Assembly (NCBI GenBank): GCA_025059535.1
Contig: JANXCX010000002.1
Location: 1-64,000, forward strand
Source of the DNA: Bacteroidia bacterium
GTDB taxonomy: Bacteria > Bacteroidota > Bacteroidia > SpSt-205
Length of the DNA: 64,000 bases
Direction of reading: 5' to 3'
A program made the position numbers and the translations under genes. The notes under the pieces are model-generated. The model was not told the origin of the DNA. It worked only from the letters and a program-made list of their open reading frames with translations, and ran no database searches. How positions within the stretch are numbered: the stretch's first letter is position 1; each line of letters starts with the position of its first letter. Below are positions 52,515 through 61,042 of the stretch, in pieces.

Positions 52515-53816
52515 TTATGAGTGGGATAGGTTTTTTTCTAAGGCAAAGGCTTGCTGAATGGGTTCAACAGCGTCCAGCTTCTCCCAAGGAAAGATTTCCA
52601 CTGTAAGGGTTTTTTGGGTGGTAATCTCTTTAGGACCATTGGGGGTCTGCTCTACAACGCAGTGAGTATAGGTGTAGGTGTGCAATTCAGGCTTGCGGCC
52701 CATGTGGCCGTAGGCCGCCGTAGGACGGTATATAGGTGCGGCTAGGTTGAGCTTTTCTATAATAGCCGCTGGACGCAGATCAAAAAGGCGCAAGAGGCGC
52801 TCAGCTATGGCGCTATCCGATAGATTCACGTGAGCGGTGCCGTAGGTATTTACATAAAAGGCCACGGGCTGGGATAGGCCGATCGCGTAAGCGACTTGAA
52901 TAAGTACCTCGTCGGCAACGCCCGCAGCTACTAAGTTCTTAGCGATATAGCGGGCCATGTAGGCGGCGCTTCGGTCCACTTTTGTGGGGTCTTTGCCCGA
53001 AAAGGCGCCTCCGCCGTGCGGCGCGCGCCCACCGTAGGTATCCACGATAATCTTTCGGCCTGTGAGCCCCGTATCCGCATGCGGCCCTCCAAGTACAAAG
53101 CGTCCCGTCGGATTTACCAGGAGGCGCATTTTGGCATCCATCATCTCCGCCGGGATTACACGCGGCAGGAGGATCGTGCGCACATCCTCTTCAATGCGCC
53201 GATGAATGGTACGCCAATCCTCCGCAAACTCCTCGTGCTGCGTAGAAAGCACAATCGTATGGACGCGTAGAGGACGGCCCTCGTCCGTGTATTCAATCGT
53301 TACTTGGCACTTAGCATCGGGGCGCAGGTAAGGCATAAGGTGCGGCTCATGCTTGCGAATATAGGCCAGTTCCCGCAAGATACGATGCGCATAGGCAATC
53401 GGCATAGGCATGTACTCCTCCGTCTCCCGCGTGGCGTAGCCAAACATCATGCCTTGATCCCCTGCCCCTAAATCCAAATCTAGGCCTTCCCCCCTGTTGA
53501 CGCCGCGGGCTATATCGGGCGACTGCCGATGGATCGTCGTAATCACGCCACAGCTTTCGGCGTCAAAGCGCAGCTCCGACCGGTTGTACCCAATCTCGCG
53601 GATAACCGCGCGCGCTATTTCCTCATAATCCACCCGTGCCGTCGTGGTAATTTCGCCTGCTAAAACTACCAGCCCCGTAGTTACCAAAGTCTCACAGGCC
53701 ACCCGCCCATAAGGGTCCTGCGCTAGGATAGCATCTAGAATAGCGTCGGAAATTTGATCCGCTACTTTGTCTGGATGGCCCTCGGAGACAGACTCGGAGG
53801 TGAAAAGGTAAGCCAC
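52515..53816 (-). CDS. metK: S-adenosylmethionine synthetase
   Basis: 433 aa. Makes SAM from methionine and [35 protein letters not shown] and [19 protein letters not shown] are the three classic signatures. Start is uncertain: the ORF track uses GTG at 53822, but a CATCTTTG box (minus) occupies that position, so the GTG at 53816, 5 nt after the box, is preferred. No room for a SAM riboswitch. Heads metK-fbaB-flippase. Confidence 0.95.
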   Translation of the reverse strand: MAYLFTSESVSEGHPDKVADQISDAILDAILAQDPYGRVACETLVTTGLVVLAGEITTTARVDYEEIARAVIREIGYNRSELRFDAESCGVITTIHRQSPDIARGVNRGEGLDLDLGAGDQGMMFGYATRETEEYMPMPIAYAHRILRELAYIRKHEPHLMPYLRPDAKCQVTIEYTDEGRPLRVHTIVLSTQHEEFAEDWRTIHRRIEEDVRTILLPRVIPAEMMDAKMRLLVNPTGRFVLGGPHADTGLTGRKIIVDTYGGRAPHGGGAFSGKDPTKVDRSAAYMARYIAKNLVAAGVADEVLIQVAYAIGLSQPVAFYVNTYGTAHVNLSDSAIAERLLRLFDLRPAAIIEKLNLAAPIYRPTAAYGHMGRKPELHTYTYTHCVVEQTPNGPKEITTQKTLTVEIFPWEKLDAVEPIQQAFALEKNLSHS

Positions 53817-53821
53817 GCACA

Positions 53822-53829
53822 CAAAGATG
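53822..53829 (-). promoter_or_regulatory. -7 box variant of metK (CATCTTTG, N5)
   Basis: CATCTTTG on the minus strand, one mismatch to TAnnTTTG, 5 nt before the preferred GTG start. Confidence 0.45.
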
Positions 53830-53841
53830 CATAAAATCTAC

Positions 53842-53849
53842 CATTTTTG
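53842..53849 (+). promoter_or_regulatory. -7 box variant of the HCDH-like gene (CATTTTTG, N4)
   Basis: CATTTTTG, then GGGT, then the preferred ATG. One mismatch to consensus. It lies within the ORF-track extension. Confidence 0.45.
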
Positions 53850-53853
53850 GGGT

Positions 53854-54486
53854 ATGCCAACCCTAGTAATTGGTTCGGCTGAGCGTCTAGCGGCGCTTAT
53901 GGCGGGGGTTGGGCGGCGCTGGCAGCCAGACCTATGGGAATGGCCTAGCCGCACCGCGCCTAATTGGTCTTTCTACGAAGTGATTGTGGATTTAGAGGCC
54001 GATGAGCGGCCCTCGCCGGCCTTTCAGCTTCTGCCTGGCCAGGCCTTGTGGGTATTCCAAAGTGTTCGTAAACCCCTAGCGGCCATCCTTCCAGACCAAA
54101 GGTGGTGGCCTAGGGCAGTGGGTGTAAATCTTCTACCGGGCTTTTGTGAGCGGGAGGTAGTGGAAGCCACTGCCCTCACGACGGCCGCTTGGGAGCGGTT
54201 CAAGGCTTGGGAGCCCCACAGCCTGCGCGTGCCAGACCAGGTGGGCCTTGTAAGCGCCCGCCTCCTTTGCCTCATTCTGAATGAAGCCCTCTGGCTAGCC
54301 GCAGAAGGAGGGGTAAGCCTAGAAACGCTGGACACCGCCGTACAGTTGGGACTTAATTACCCCTATACCATTTCACAGTGGGGCCAGCGTATCGGCTGGT
54401 CCCACGTACGGGCTATTGTGGAAGCCCTTCAGGCCGAATACGGGGCAGGCGTCTATGCCGTAGCGCCGTTTTTACGCGCTAAGTAG
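53854..54486 (+). CDS. 3-hydroxyacyl-CoA dehydrogenase C-terminal-domain protein (degenerate)
   Basis: 210 aa. Residues about 120-205 fit the helical C-terminal domain of 3-hydroxyacyl-CoA dehydrogenases (LLCLILNEALWLAAEGGVS, LDTAVQLGLNYPYTISQW). The N-terminal half is short and lacks a GxGxxG fingerprint (VIGSAERLAALMAG), and the HFFNP catalytic-His motif appears as GVNLLPG. It is therefore unlikely to be an active dehydrogenase; a dimer partner or regulatory role is conceivable. Start at the second ATG is favoured by a box 4 nt upstream. The 3' end overlaps the M16 peptidase gene by 34 bp. Confidence 0.72.
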   Translation: MPTLVIGSAERLAALMAGVGRRWQPDLWEWPSRTAPNWSFYEVIVDLEADERPSPAFQLLPGQALWVFQSVRKPLAAILPDQRWWPRAVGVNLLPGFCEREVVEATALTTAAWERFKAWEPHSLRVPDQVGLVSARLLCLILNEALWLAAEGGVSLETLDTAVQLGLNYPYTISQWGQRIGWSHVRAIVEALQAEYGAGVYAVAPFLRAK

Positions 54487-55688
54487 TGCAAGCACACGCG
54501 CCGAGCCGGCGTAAGATAAGTGCGCACCGCGCGGGCTAAATCGGCTGCCGTAAGGGTTTGATAAGGCCTCAGCGGATCCTCGTACCACTCCGGATGCCCT
54601 GCCAGTACAGCATGGACAAGCGCTAAGGCCTTGTCTAAGACCTTCTCCCGCTGCCGATGAACCTGGAGATACCGCTTTGGGCGGTAAAGAGCTAAAACCT
54701 CCTCTAAATCCGCCTCCTTGAGCGCCTCCAGGGCCGCTTCCAAAGCCGCTTCGTATGCTGCGGGGGCTACGCCGGCGTTTAGGTAGCCCTCTATCACCCA
54801 CAAGCCCCCTTGATGAAGAGACCACACGTAGGTGACGATTCGGGAAGCTAAGCCGGCTTCTTCTACGAGCCGCTTGACCAAGAAGCCGGCGCGCGCTTCA
54901 CCTAAGTAGTCATCTAATAGATCAATCGCCGGTAGGTCAGGATGCTCCAGGGGCGGCAAGCGGTAAGCCCATATAACCGCTGTTTGGGGTACGTGTGCCT
55001 CAAGGGCGATGTAGGGTGTAGGGGGTGGGAGGGTTTCGGCGGAGGGTACCTCAGGTAGCGCTGCCGCCGGCCGCACGTGGCCAAAATAGGCCTGAATAAG
55101 TCCTTCTACTTCTGCATCTAGACGGGGCCCAGCTACGCAGAGCACCGCATGCGCCGGCGCATAGTAGGCCGAATAGAAATAGGCCAGATCCGCTAGGCTA
55201 AGCGTGAGCACCTGCTCGGGGCTTCGGCCAATCACCATCGTACCATAGGGGTGCGAGCCAAAAGCCGCTCGCGCCAAATGAAAGAATCGATCGGCATAAG
55301 GCGGATTGAGGTAGCGCTGGCGAAACTCCTCCGCCACCACCTGCTTCTGAATTTCTACCTTCTGCGGGTCTAGCTGAAGGCGAAAGAGCCGCTCCGCCTC
55401 TAATTCCAGCGCAAGCGGGAGAGCCTCCGAGGGGAAACGGGCATAATATACCGTGTAGTCCTGCCCCGTATAGGCGTTGGTACTCCCACCTACCGCCTGA
55501 AGGCGGGCATCATAGGCTATGCGATCATCCTCAAAGAGGAGATGCTCTAAAAGATGGGCTACCCCTTCTGTGGCTTCCTCCTCGTGAGCCGCCCCCACTT
55601 TGTAGCCTAAAACAAGAGCCCCAAAAGGCCCCTCATGCGGGATAAGCGCTACGGTAAGGTCATTGGCTAAAGTATAAAGCAGACTCAT
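54453..55688 (-). CDS. M16-family zinc peptidase
   Basis: 411-aa single-chain peptidase of the pitrilysin/mitochondrial processing peptidase family. The inverted zinc motif HLLEHLLFE lies near residue 46, with the distal Glu in VVAEEFRQR about 75 residues later; GSTNAYTGQDYTVYY is the following family block. No signal peptide, so cytoplasmic. Its start overlaps the parB stop (ATGA), making it the third gene of parA-parB-M16. Confidence 0.92.
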   Translation of the reverse strand: MSLLYTLANDLTVALIPHEGPFGALVLGYKVGAAHEEEATEGVAHLLEHLLFEDDRIAYDARLQAVGGSTNAYTGQDYTVYYARFPSEALPLALELEAERLFRLQLDPQKVEIQKQVVAEEFRQRYLNPPYADRFFHLARAAFGSHPYGTMVIGRSPEQVLTLSLADLAYFYSAYYAPAHAVLCVAGPRLDAEVEGLIQAYFGHVRPAAALPEVPSAETLPPPTPYIALEAHVPQTAVIWAYRLPPLEHPDLPAIDLLDDYLGEARAGFLVKRLVEEAGLASRIVTYVWSLHQGGLWVIEGYLNAGVAPAAYEAALEAALEALKEADLEEVLALYRPKRYLQVHRQREKVLDKALALVHAVLAGHPEWYEDPLRPYQTLTAADLARAVRTYLTPARRVCLHYLARKNGATA

Positions 55689-56545
55689 GATCGCAGGCCT
55701 AGACGCTCTAAAATTCGCTCAAGGTCTTCTAAGCTGGTGTAATGGATGCGTACTTCGCCTTTTCCGCTGGCCCGGTGCTTGATTTCTACAGGGGCGTGGA
55801 GGTGGTAGGTGAGGCTGTGGGCTACCTCCCGCAAATGAATTTCGGCTGGGGTAGGTGAGGCGGCCTTAGGTGGCCGCTTAGGACGCGTCTGAGCCGCTAC
55901 AAGCGCCTCTACCTCGCGCGCACTTAGACCTTTGGCCTGAATAAGCCGAAAAATTTGCAATTGGGCTTCAGGCGTCTCTAAGGCCAGAAGCGGTCGGGCC
56001 TGGCCCTCCGAGAGCGTACCCTCTTTGAGGGCCTTTTGTATTTCGGGCGGCAAGCGTAACAGGCGTAGGGTATTCGTCACGGCGGGACGACTTTTGCCTA
56101 CATATTGGGCTACGGCTTCTTGGCTCAGACCGCACTCTTCTATAAGCCTTTTATAGGCTAAGGCCAGTTCTATGGGATTGAGGTCTTGGCGTTGGACATT
56201 CTCTACGAGGGCGAGGGCTAAAAGCTGCGTGTTATCTGCCGTCCGCACGTAGGCAGGGATGTGGGTAAGGCCCGCTAACTGGGCCGCACGCCAGCGCCGT
56301 TCCCCCGCAATCAACTGGTACTTATCCCCCACCGGCCGTACGGTAATTGGCTGAATCAAACCATGCTGGCGTATAGAGTCGGCCAGCTCCTGTAAATCCT
56401 CTGCCTTGAGGTCCAAGCGGGGCTGATAGGGATTAGGCTCAATTTGGCTTACCGGAATCTCCTGGACGCTGTGGGAGGTAGCTATGACGCTTTCCTCTAT
56501 AGGCAAAATGGCCCCCAGCCCCCGACCCAATCCACGCGGCTTCAT
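55685..56545 (-). CDS. parB: Chromosome-partitioning protein ParB
   Basis: 286 aa. Binds parS and spreads as a CTP-dependent clamp. The N-terminal [14 protein letters not shown] and [16 protein letters not shown] blocks, the CTP-binding [13 protein letters not shown] and the HTH region [21 protein letters not shown] are all present; the C-terminal dimerisation domain follows a proline-rich linker. Start overlaps the parA stop. No obvious parS site was noticed in the window. Confidence 0.96.
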   Translation of the reverse strand: MKPRGLGRGLGAILPIEESVIATSHSVQEIPVSQIEPNPYQPRLDLKAEDLQELADSIRQHGLIQPITVRPVGDKYQLIAGERRWRAAQLAGLTHIPAYVRTADNTQLLALALVENVQRQDLNPIELALAYKRLIEECGLSQEAVAQYVGKSRPAVTNTLRLLRLPPEIQKALKEGTLSEGQARPLLALETPEAQLQIFRLIQAKGLSAREVEALVAAQTRPKRPPKAASPTPAEIHLREVAHSLTYHLHAPVEIKHRASGKGEVRIHYTSLEDLERILERLGLRS

Positions 56546-57327
56546 GCAGGGATAGGAATATTATTGCGCTCTAAAATCTCGGCGGCGAGGTTGAGGTAGT
56601 CCTGGGCCCCGCGTGAATTCACATCGTATTGAATCACGGGCTTGCCATGGCTGGGTGCCTCGCTGAGCCGAGCATTCCGCTGAATTACCGTCCGAAATAC
56701 CACTCCTTCAAAGTGATGGGACACCTCTTCTACAACCTGACGGGAAAGGCGTAGCCGTGTATCGTGCATCGTCAGCAAAATGCCTTCTATAGTAAGGCTG
56801 GGGTTGAGCCGCTGCTGAACTATCTTAATGGTATTGAGAAGCTTGCCTAGGCCCTCCAAGGCAAAGTATTCGCACTGAACGGGTATAAGTACGCTGTCCG
56901 CCGCCACAAGGGCATTTACCGTAATAAGCCCTAATGAAGGCGCACAATCTAAAAAAATGAAATCGTAGGCCCCCCGGATGGGCTCTATAGCCTTACGCAG
57001 ACGGAATTCCCGCTGAGGTAGGTTAATCATATCCACCTCTGCGCCTACGAGGTCTATATGAGCAGGAATGAGGTGGAGATTCTCTAGCCCTGGCATCCGG
57101 TGGATAAGCGGGTGAGGGTCGGGCAGATTGCCTAAGATCACATCATAAATCGTTTGGGTGACGTTGCGCGGGTCTATACCGAGGCCAGACGTGGCATTAG
57201 CCTGCGGATCCACATCAATAAGGAGCACCTTAAACTCATATACGGCTAAAGAAGCGGCGAGGTTGATAGCGGTGGTTGTTTTGCCTACGCCGCCCTTCTG
57301 GTTTGCGATGGCAATTACCTTGCCCAT
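56542..57327 (-). CDS. parA: Chromosome-partitioning ATPase ParA/Soj
   Basis: 261-aa deviant Walker ATPase. [18 protein letters not shown] is the P-loop with the signature lysine, [16 protein letters not shown] and [18 protein letters not shown] are the other Walker segments. Short N-terminus without HTH, so chromosomal Soj type. ATG at 57327; TAGCTTTG (minus) lies 9 nt upstream. Confidence 0.96.
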   Translation of the reverse strand: MGKVIAIANQKGGVGKTTTAINLAASLAVYEFKVLLIDVDPQANATSGLGIDPRNVTQTIYDVILGNLPDPHPLIHRMPGLENLHLIPAHIDLVGAEVDMINLPQREFRLRKAIEPIRGAYDFIFLDCAPSLGLITVNALVAADSVLIPVQCEYFALEGLGKLLNTIKIVQQRLNPSLTIEGILLTMHDTRLRLSRQVVEEVSHHFEGVVFRTVIQRNARLSEAPSHGKPVIQYDVNSRGAQDYLNLAAEILERNNIPIPA

Positions 57328-57336
57328 ATTTCCCTA

Positions 57337-57344
57337 CAAAGCTA
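57337..57344 (-). promoter_or_regulatory. -7 box of parA-parB-M16
   Basis: TAGCTTTG on the minus strand, 9 nt before the parA ATG, in a 43-bp divergent gap. Confidence 0.55.
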
Positions 57345-57370
57345 CGGAAAGGCTAGCGTACTTTGCGGCG

Positions 57371-58921
57371 ATGATTTTGCAAAAAGGGTGGAAATGGCTC
57401 GGGGTAATTGGGCTGTTGAGTCAGTGCCGGTCGGGGGGGGACCCGCCGCCTGGGGTGTTACGGGTAGCGCTCTTCAGCCCTTACAGCAGTTTGGATCCGA
57501 TTTATGCGCGGGATTTAGTCAGCGTTTGGCTTACCCAGCAGCTTTTTCGGGGGCTAGTAACCTATGACACAATGCTACGGCTTGTGCCCGATGCAGCCGC
57601 ACGGTGGGAGGTTTCACCCGATAGACGACGCTATCGCTTCTTTCTCAGGCGGAATTTGAGCTATGCGGGGTATCCTCACCGCTACCTAAAGGCCCAGGAT
57701 GTGGTGTATAGCTGGCACCGGCTGGCTCATCCGCAGTGGGCTTCGCCCGGCCGCTACCTTTTTCGGGGTATTATCGTTGGCTGGGAGGCCTACGAAAAGC
57801 AGACGGCTTCAACTATTAGGGGCTTACGGGCGCTGAATGACTCGGTGGTGGAAGTAGAGCTAGAGCGGCCGTATAGCCTTTTTCTTCACCTTTTGACGCT
57901 TCCGTATGCGGCGGTGGTACTACCTGAGGCGGTGGAGCGGCTGGGGCGGCGCTTTGCGCAGCAGCCAGTAGGCCTGGGCCCCTTTCAGCTAATTTATGAG
58001 GTGCCAGGGCGCCTCGTTGTACTCAAGCGCCGCCTACCTAAGGTAGGACGGGTAGAAAAGCTCGTCTTCCGCTGGTATCCTAATCGGCTACAGGCTTGGT
58101 TGGCCCTACAGCGGGGCGAAATAGATGCCTTAGAAGGGCTGGACATAGGCTTGCGCTACCTCCTGCGGCGCGATACCAGCTGGAAGCGCTGGGCCTACCT
58201 CGTGCAGGTGCCCCAGCTAGGCATAGAGTATTTAGGCCTAGATACACGGCCCATTAGTCCTTTAGGTGAGGTGTCGCTGCGCCGTGCGTTATCGGCGCTG
58301 GTAAAACGCTGCCGCGTAGCCGAAACCTTATGGCCCGATCTAGTCCAACCGGCCCATACCTTCATACCCCCTGCGCTCTTAGCCTGGATTCCTGACAGCG
58401 AGGCTGACCCGCCTGACTCAGCCCTAGTAGCCCGCCTAAGTCAGCTTTCCCTTACCCTTTACGCTGCACCGGCTTTTAGAGAACTCTGTGAATACCTGCA
58501 GGCCTGCCTCAAGCAGCAGGGCGTGCCTTTGCGTATAGAATACCTTTTGGGCCCTTCCCTGCGCGAGTTTCTCAATAAAGGCCAAATAGCTCTGTGGAAA
58601 GCCAGTTGGCTAGCCGACTTCCCTGAAGGTGAAAATTTCCTTTTGCTTTTTGAATCGTCTCAGCAAGCTCCCAAAGGCCCAAATACTTTTAGGCTAGCTA
58701 ATGAAGAACTTGATGCGTATATTCAAGCAAGCCGGCAGGAGTCAGATCCTTTTTGTAGGAAGATCCTATATAGCATAGCTGAAGAGCTTTTGCAGTACCA
58801 TGTGCCCGCTATTCCTCTCTATCACGGGCAGGCTATATGGGTTTTACATCGGCGTGTGCAGGCTTTTCCGCGTAGCGCACTGGCGGTATGGCTGCCCCTA
58901 CACGAAGTGGTATGTGAGTAA
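57371..58921 (+). CDS. Solute-binding lipoprotein, SBP_bac_5 (oligopeptide type)
   Basis: 516 aa after start correction; the ORF-track version extends 71 codons antisense through parA. MILQKGWKWLGVIGLLSQC is a signal with a lipobox-like end, though Gln before the Cys is atypical. The body follows the DppA/OppA family: LDPIYARDLVSVWLTQQLFRGL, then ARWEVSPDRRRYRFFLRRNL and a later VGLGPFQLIYE. No ABC permease or ATPase for peptides is adjacent, so it is an orphan binding protein. Ends 4 nt before the convergent Wzt gene. Confidence 0.85.
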   Translation: MILQKGWKWLGVIGLLSQCRSGGDPPPGVLRVALFSPYSSLDPIYARDLVSVWLTQQLFRGLVTYDTMLRLVPDAAARWEVSPDRRRYRFFLRRNLSYAGYPHRYLKAQDVVYSWHRLAHPQWASPGRYLFRGIIVGWEAYEKQTASTIRGLRALNDSVVEVELERPYSLFLHLLTLPYAAVVLPEAVERLGRRFAQQPVGLGPFQLIYEVPGRLVVLKRRLPKVGRVEKLVFRWYPNRLQAWLALQRGEIDALEGLDIGLRYLLRRDTSWKRWAYLVQVPQLGIEYLGLDTRPISPLGEVSLRRALSALVKRCRVAETLWPDLVQPAHTFIPPALLAWIPDSEADPPDSALVARLSQLSLTLYAAPAFRELCEYLQACLKQQGVPLRIEYLLGPSLREFLNKGQIALWKASWLADFPEGENFLLLFESSQQAPKGPNTFRLANEELDAYIQASRQESDPFCRKILYSIAEELLQYHVPAIPLYHGQAIWVLHRRVQAFPRSALAVWLPLHEVVCE

Positions 58922-58925
58922 AGCT

Positions 58926-60188
58926 TTACTTATTCTGCGGCTGAGTAGGAAGGTTCGGCGTGGACTCGGGCGAAACTATCAAATTCATTTTTACCTGATA
59001 GGGTAAGTTGAGAATGCCCGCGTACTCATCAAAGAAGTGCTGATAGTTAGGGACATCCACAACAAACTCTGGCCTACACTCCCAAACGAAACGCTCACAT
59101 TCTCCCCATAATATAACGCGCCAGTGGTATATGCCTGGTGAGAGGGGTAGAAGGGGCAGCTTATAGATAACTTCGTAACGCCCTGGTTCAAGTACTTGCC
59201 GCAGACTCTTTATCCAGCCGGACCATAAAAGCCTTCCCGCAGAGTCAAATAAATTCACCTCATAATGCCAGGCGTAGATAGGTTCAAATACATCTAGCAC
59301 AAAGGCTATCTCGGTGGTATCTAAGTGACAGAGGGTATGAGGCGTCTTGTCGGAATTAAGCAGATACCAATAAAAGGACTCCGCTTTTCCCCTGAATTCG
59401 GACTGAAAAGTAGGCCGACTGAGACTACCTAAAAGGGCTTTTTCGTACGCATCCACGACTTCCAGCGTAGGCCCAATAGCTTGAAGGCGCCCGCCTTCTA
59501 GCCACATCGTGCGGTGGCATATCTGCTTGATCAGGTTCATCTGGTGCGATACAAATAAGACAGTACGTCCAGAGCCTTTAGATACTTCTTCCATTTTACC
59601 TAGGCATTTTTTCTGAAATTCGATATCGCCTACGGCCAGTACCTCATCCACTAAAAGAATTTCTGGCTCTAAATGAGCAGCAATAGAGAAAGCTAAACGG
59701 GCTCGCATACCTGGGGAATACTTTTTCATAGGGGTGTCAATGAAGTCTTTTATACCTGCGAATTCAATTATGGCATCTATTTTGCGCTTGATTTCGTTCC
59801 GCTTCATTCCGAGTAGAATGCCGTTGAAGTATATGTTTTCGCGGCCAGTTAGGTCTTCATGAAAGCCAGTGCCTACTTCTAAGAGGCTGCTGACACGGCC
59901 ATAGATTTCAGCGTAGCCTTCGGTAGGTTCGGTAAGGCGGCTAAGAAGCTTAAGCAGCGTGGTTTTACCGGCTCCGTTACGGCCGATAATCCCCAGTACT
60001 TCCCCCTGCTTTACTTCAAAACTCACCTCCCGCAGGGCCCAGAAAAGCACCGACCGCGTTTGTCGGAAAAGATCCCAAGGACGCCAGAAATAGTGACTTA
60101 GGCGGTCTCGCAGCGTATTATAGCGAACTTCTCCTGAACGCCGATAGGCTTTTCCAAGACCTACTGCGCGTATGGCCAGATGACTCAT
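58926..60188 (-). CDS. Polysaccharide ABC exporter ATPase (Wzt-like)
   Basis: 420 aa. ABC domain (about 1-240) with GIIGRNGAGKTTLLKLL, YSPGMRARLAFSIA (signature, with the PGM variant typical of Wzt/TagH) and EILLVDEVLAVGD. The extra C-terminal domain (about 260-400, beta-rich, LWSGWIKSLRQVLEPGRYEV) resembles the Wzt carbohydrate-binding domain that recognises the O-antigen terminus. Coupled to its permease by a 4-bp overlap. The coding region here appears AT-richer than its neighbours by eye. Confidence 0.92.
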   Translation of the reverse strand: MSHLAIRAVGLGKAYRRSGEVRYNTLRDRLSHYFWRPWDLFRQTRSVLFWALREVSFEVKQGEVLGIIGRNGAGKTTLLKLLSRLTEPTEGYAEIYGRVSSLLEVGTGFHEDLTGRENIYFNGILLGMKRNEIKRKIDAIIEFAGIKDFIDTPMKKYSPGMRARLAFSIAAHLEPEILLVDEVLAVGDIEFQKKCLGKMEEVSKGSGRTVLFVSHQMNLIKQICHRTMWLEGGRLQAIGPTLEVVDAYEKALLGSLSRPTFQSEFRGKAESFYWYLLNSDKTPHTLCHLDTTEIAFVLDVFEPIYAWHYEVNLFDSAGRLLWSGWIKSLRQVLEPGRYEVIYKLPLLPLSPGIYHWRVILWGECERFVWECRPEFVVDVPNYQHFFDEYAGILNLPYQVKMNLIVSPESTPNLPTQPQNK

Positions 60189-60997
60189 ATAGCGTCATTT
60201 AGTAAACGCTCTACCTTCTTGAAGTAGAATAAGCCTCCTGTAAATACTACAGAAACCATGAGTAGGCTAGCCCAAAAAAGTGCCGGAATCTTGCCTTGAC
60301 CGAATAGGCACCAACGAAATCCCTCTACAATACCTACCATAGGATTGAGCGCGTAGAGCCATTGCCAAGCCTCAGGCAGAATTGAAGTAGGATAGACTAT
60401 GGGAGTCAAAAATAGACCCAGTTGAATAAAGAATGGGAGAACATATTGGACGTCGCGATAAAGATAGTTGATCGAAGATAGCCAAAGTCCCAGACTAAGA
60501 GCCGTAAATAAAGTAACTATCGAGAAGAAGGGAAAAAATATAATGCGCCAGCTTATTGGGAAGCCATACCACAGGATAAGTCCGCTAAGGGCGATGAAGG
60601 ATATAAGAAAATCTACACCACCCACCGCAGCTTTAGCTAGGGGAAGGATGATCCGTGGAAAATATACCTTAGTGATGAGATGCGAATAGTGTACGAGTGA
60701 CTGACTAGCCTGAGTGAGAGCCGTGGCAAAATAGTTCCATACAATCATACCACTAAATGTAAAAAGGGGATAGGGAAGGTTATCAGAAGGTACTTTTACA
60801 AGCTTACCCAAAATGAAGCTGAATATAGCCACGGCCGAAAGCGGCTGCAGAATAGCCCATAGGATGCCTAAGGTGGCTTGTTTATAACGCACCTTGAAGC
60901 TGACGATTATGAAGGCATATAAAAGATCGCGATACTGCCACACCTCTTGAAGCTCTAAGGTGAGGGGTCTCCCGGCACGTATTACCTGTGGCTTCAA
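60185..60997 (-). CDS. Polysaccharide ABC exporter permease (Wzm-like)
   Basis: 270 aa with six membrane segments, ABC2 type. FKVRYKQATLGILWAILQPL is the N-terminal signature of the Wzm/KpsM/TagG group and FLTPIVYP with YALNPMVGIVEGFRWCLFG is the C-terminal one. Exports O-antigen or a related glycan with the ATPase. The start is TTG, 5 nt after a TACCTTTG box. Confidence 0.92.
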   Translation of the reverse strand: MKPQVIRAGRPLTLELQEVWQYRDLLYAFIIVSFKVRYKQATLGILWAILQPLSAVAIFSFILGKLVKVPSDNLPYPLFTFSGMIVWNYFATALTQASQSLVHYSHLITKVYFPRIILPLAKAAVGGVDFLISFIALSGLILWYGFPISWRIIFFPFFSIVTLFTALSLGLWLSSINYLYRDVQYVLPFFIQLGLFLTPIVYPTSILPEAWQWLYALNPMVGIVEGFRWCLFGQGKIPALFWASLLMVSVVFTGGLFYFKKVERLLNDAI

Positions 60998-61002
60998 CGG
61001 AC

Positions 61003-61010
61003 CAAAGGTA
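61003..61010 (-). promoter_or_regulatory. -7 box of wzm-wzt (N5)
   Basis: TACCTTTG on the minus strand, 5 nt before the TTG start of the permease gene. Confidence 0.58.
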
Positions 61011-61030
61011 CAATAATTCGGCGTTCATTG

Positions 61031-61038
61031 TACCTTAA
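61031..61038 (+). promoter_or_regulatory. Possible -7 box of the flavoprotein gene (TACCTTAA, N4)
   Basis: TACCTTAA, then GAGG, then GTG. Two mismatches to the consensus, but the spacing matches the pattern and suggests the GTG start. Confidence 0.3.
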
Positions 61039-61042
61039 GAGG

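Noticed and set aside
57158-57370. 71-codon N-terminal extension of the solute-binding protein in the ORF track
   Set aside because: It is antisense to parA and precedes a normal signal peptide, so the start was moved to 57371.
55685-57370. parS site or replication origin near parAB
   Set aside because: No sequence resembling TGTTTCACGTGAAACA and no DnaA-box cluster was noticed by eye.
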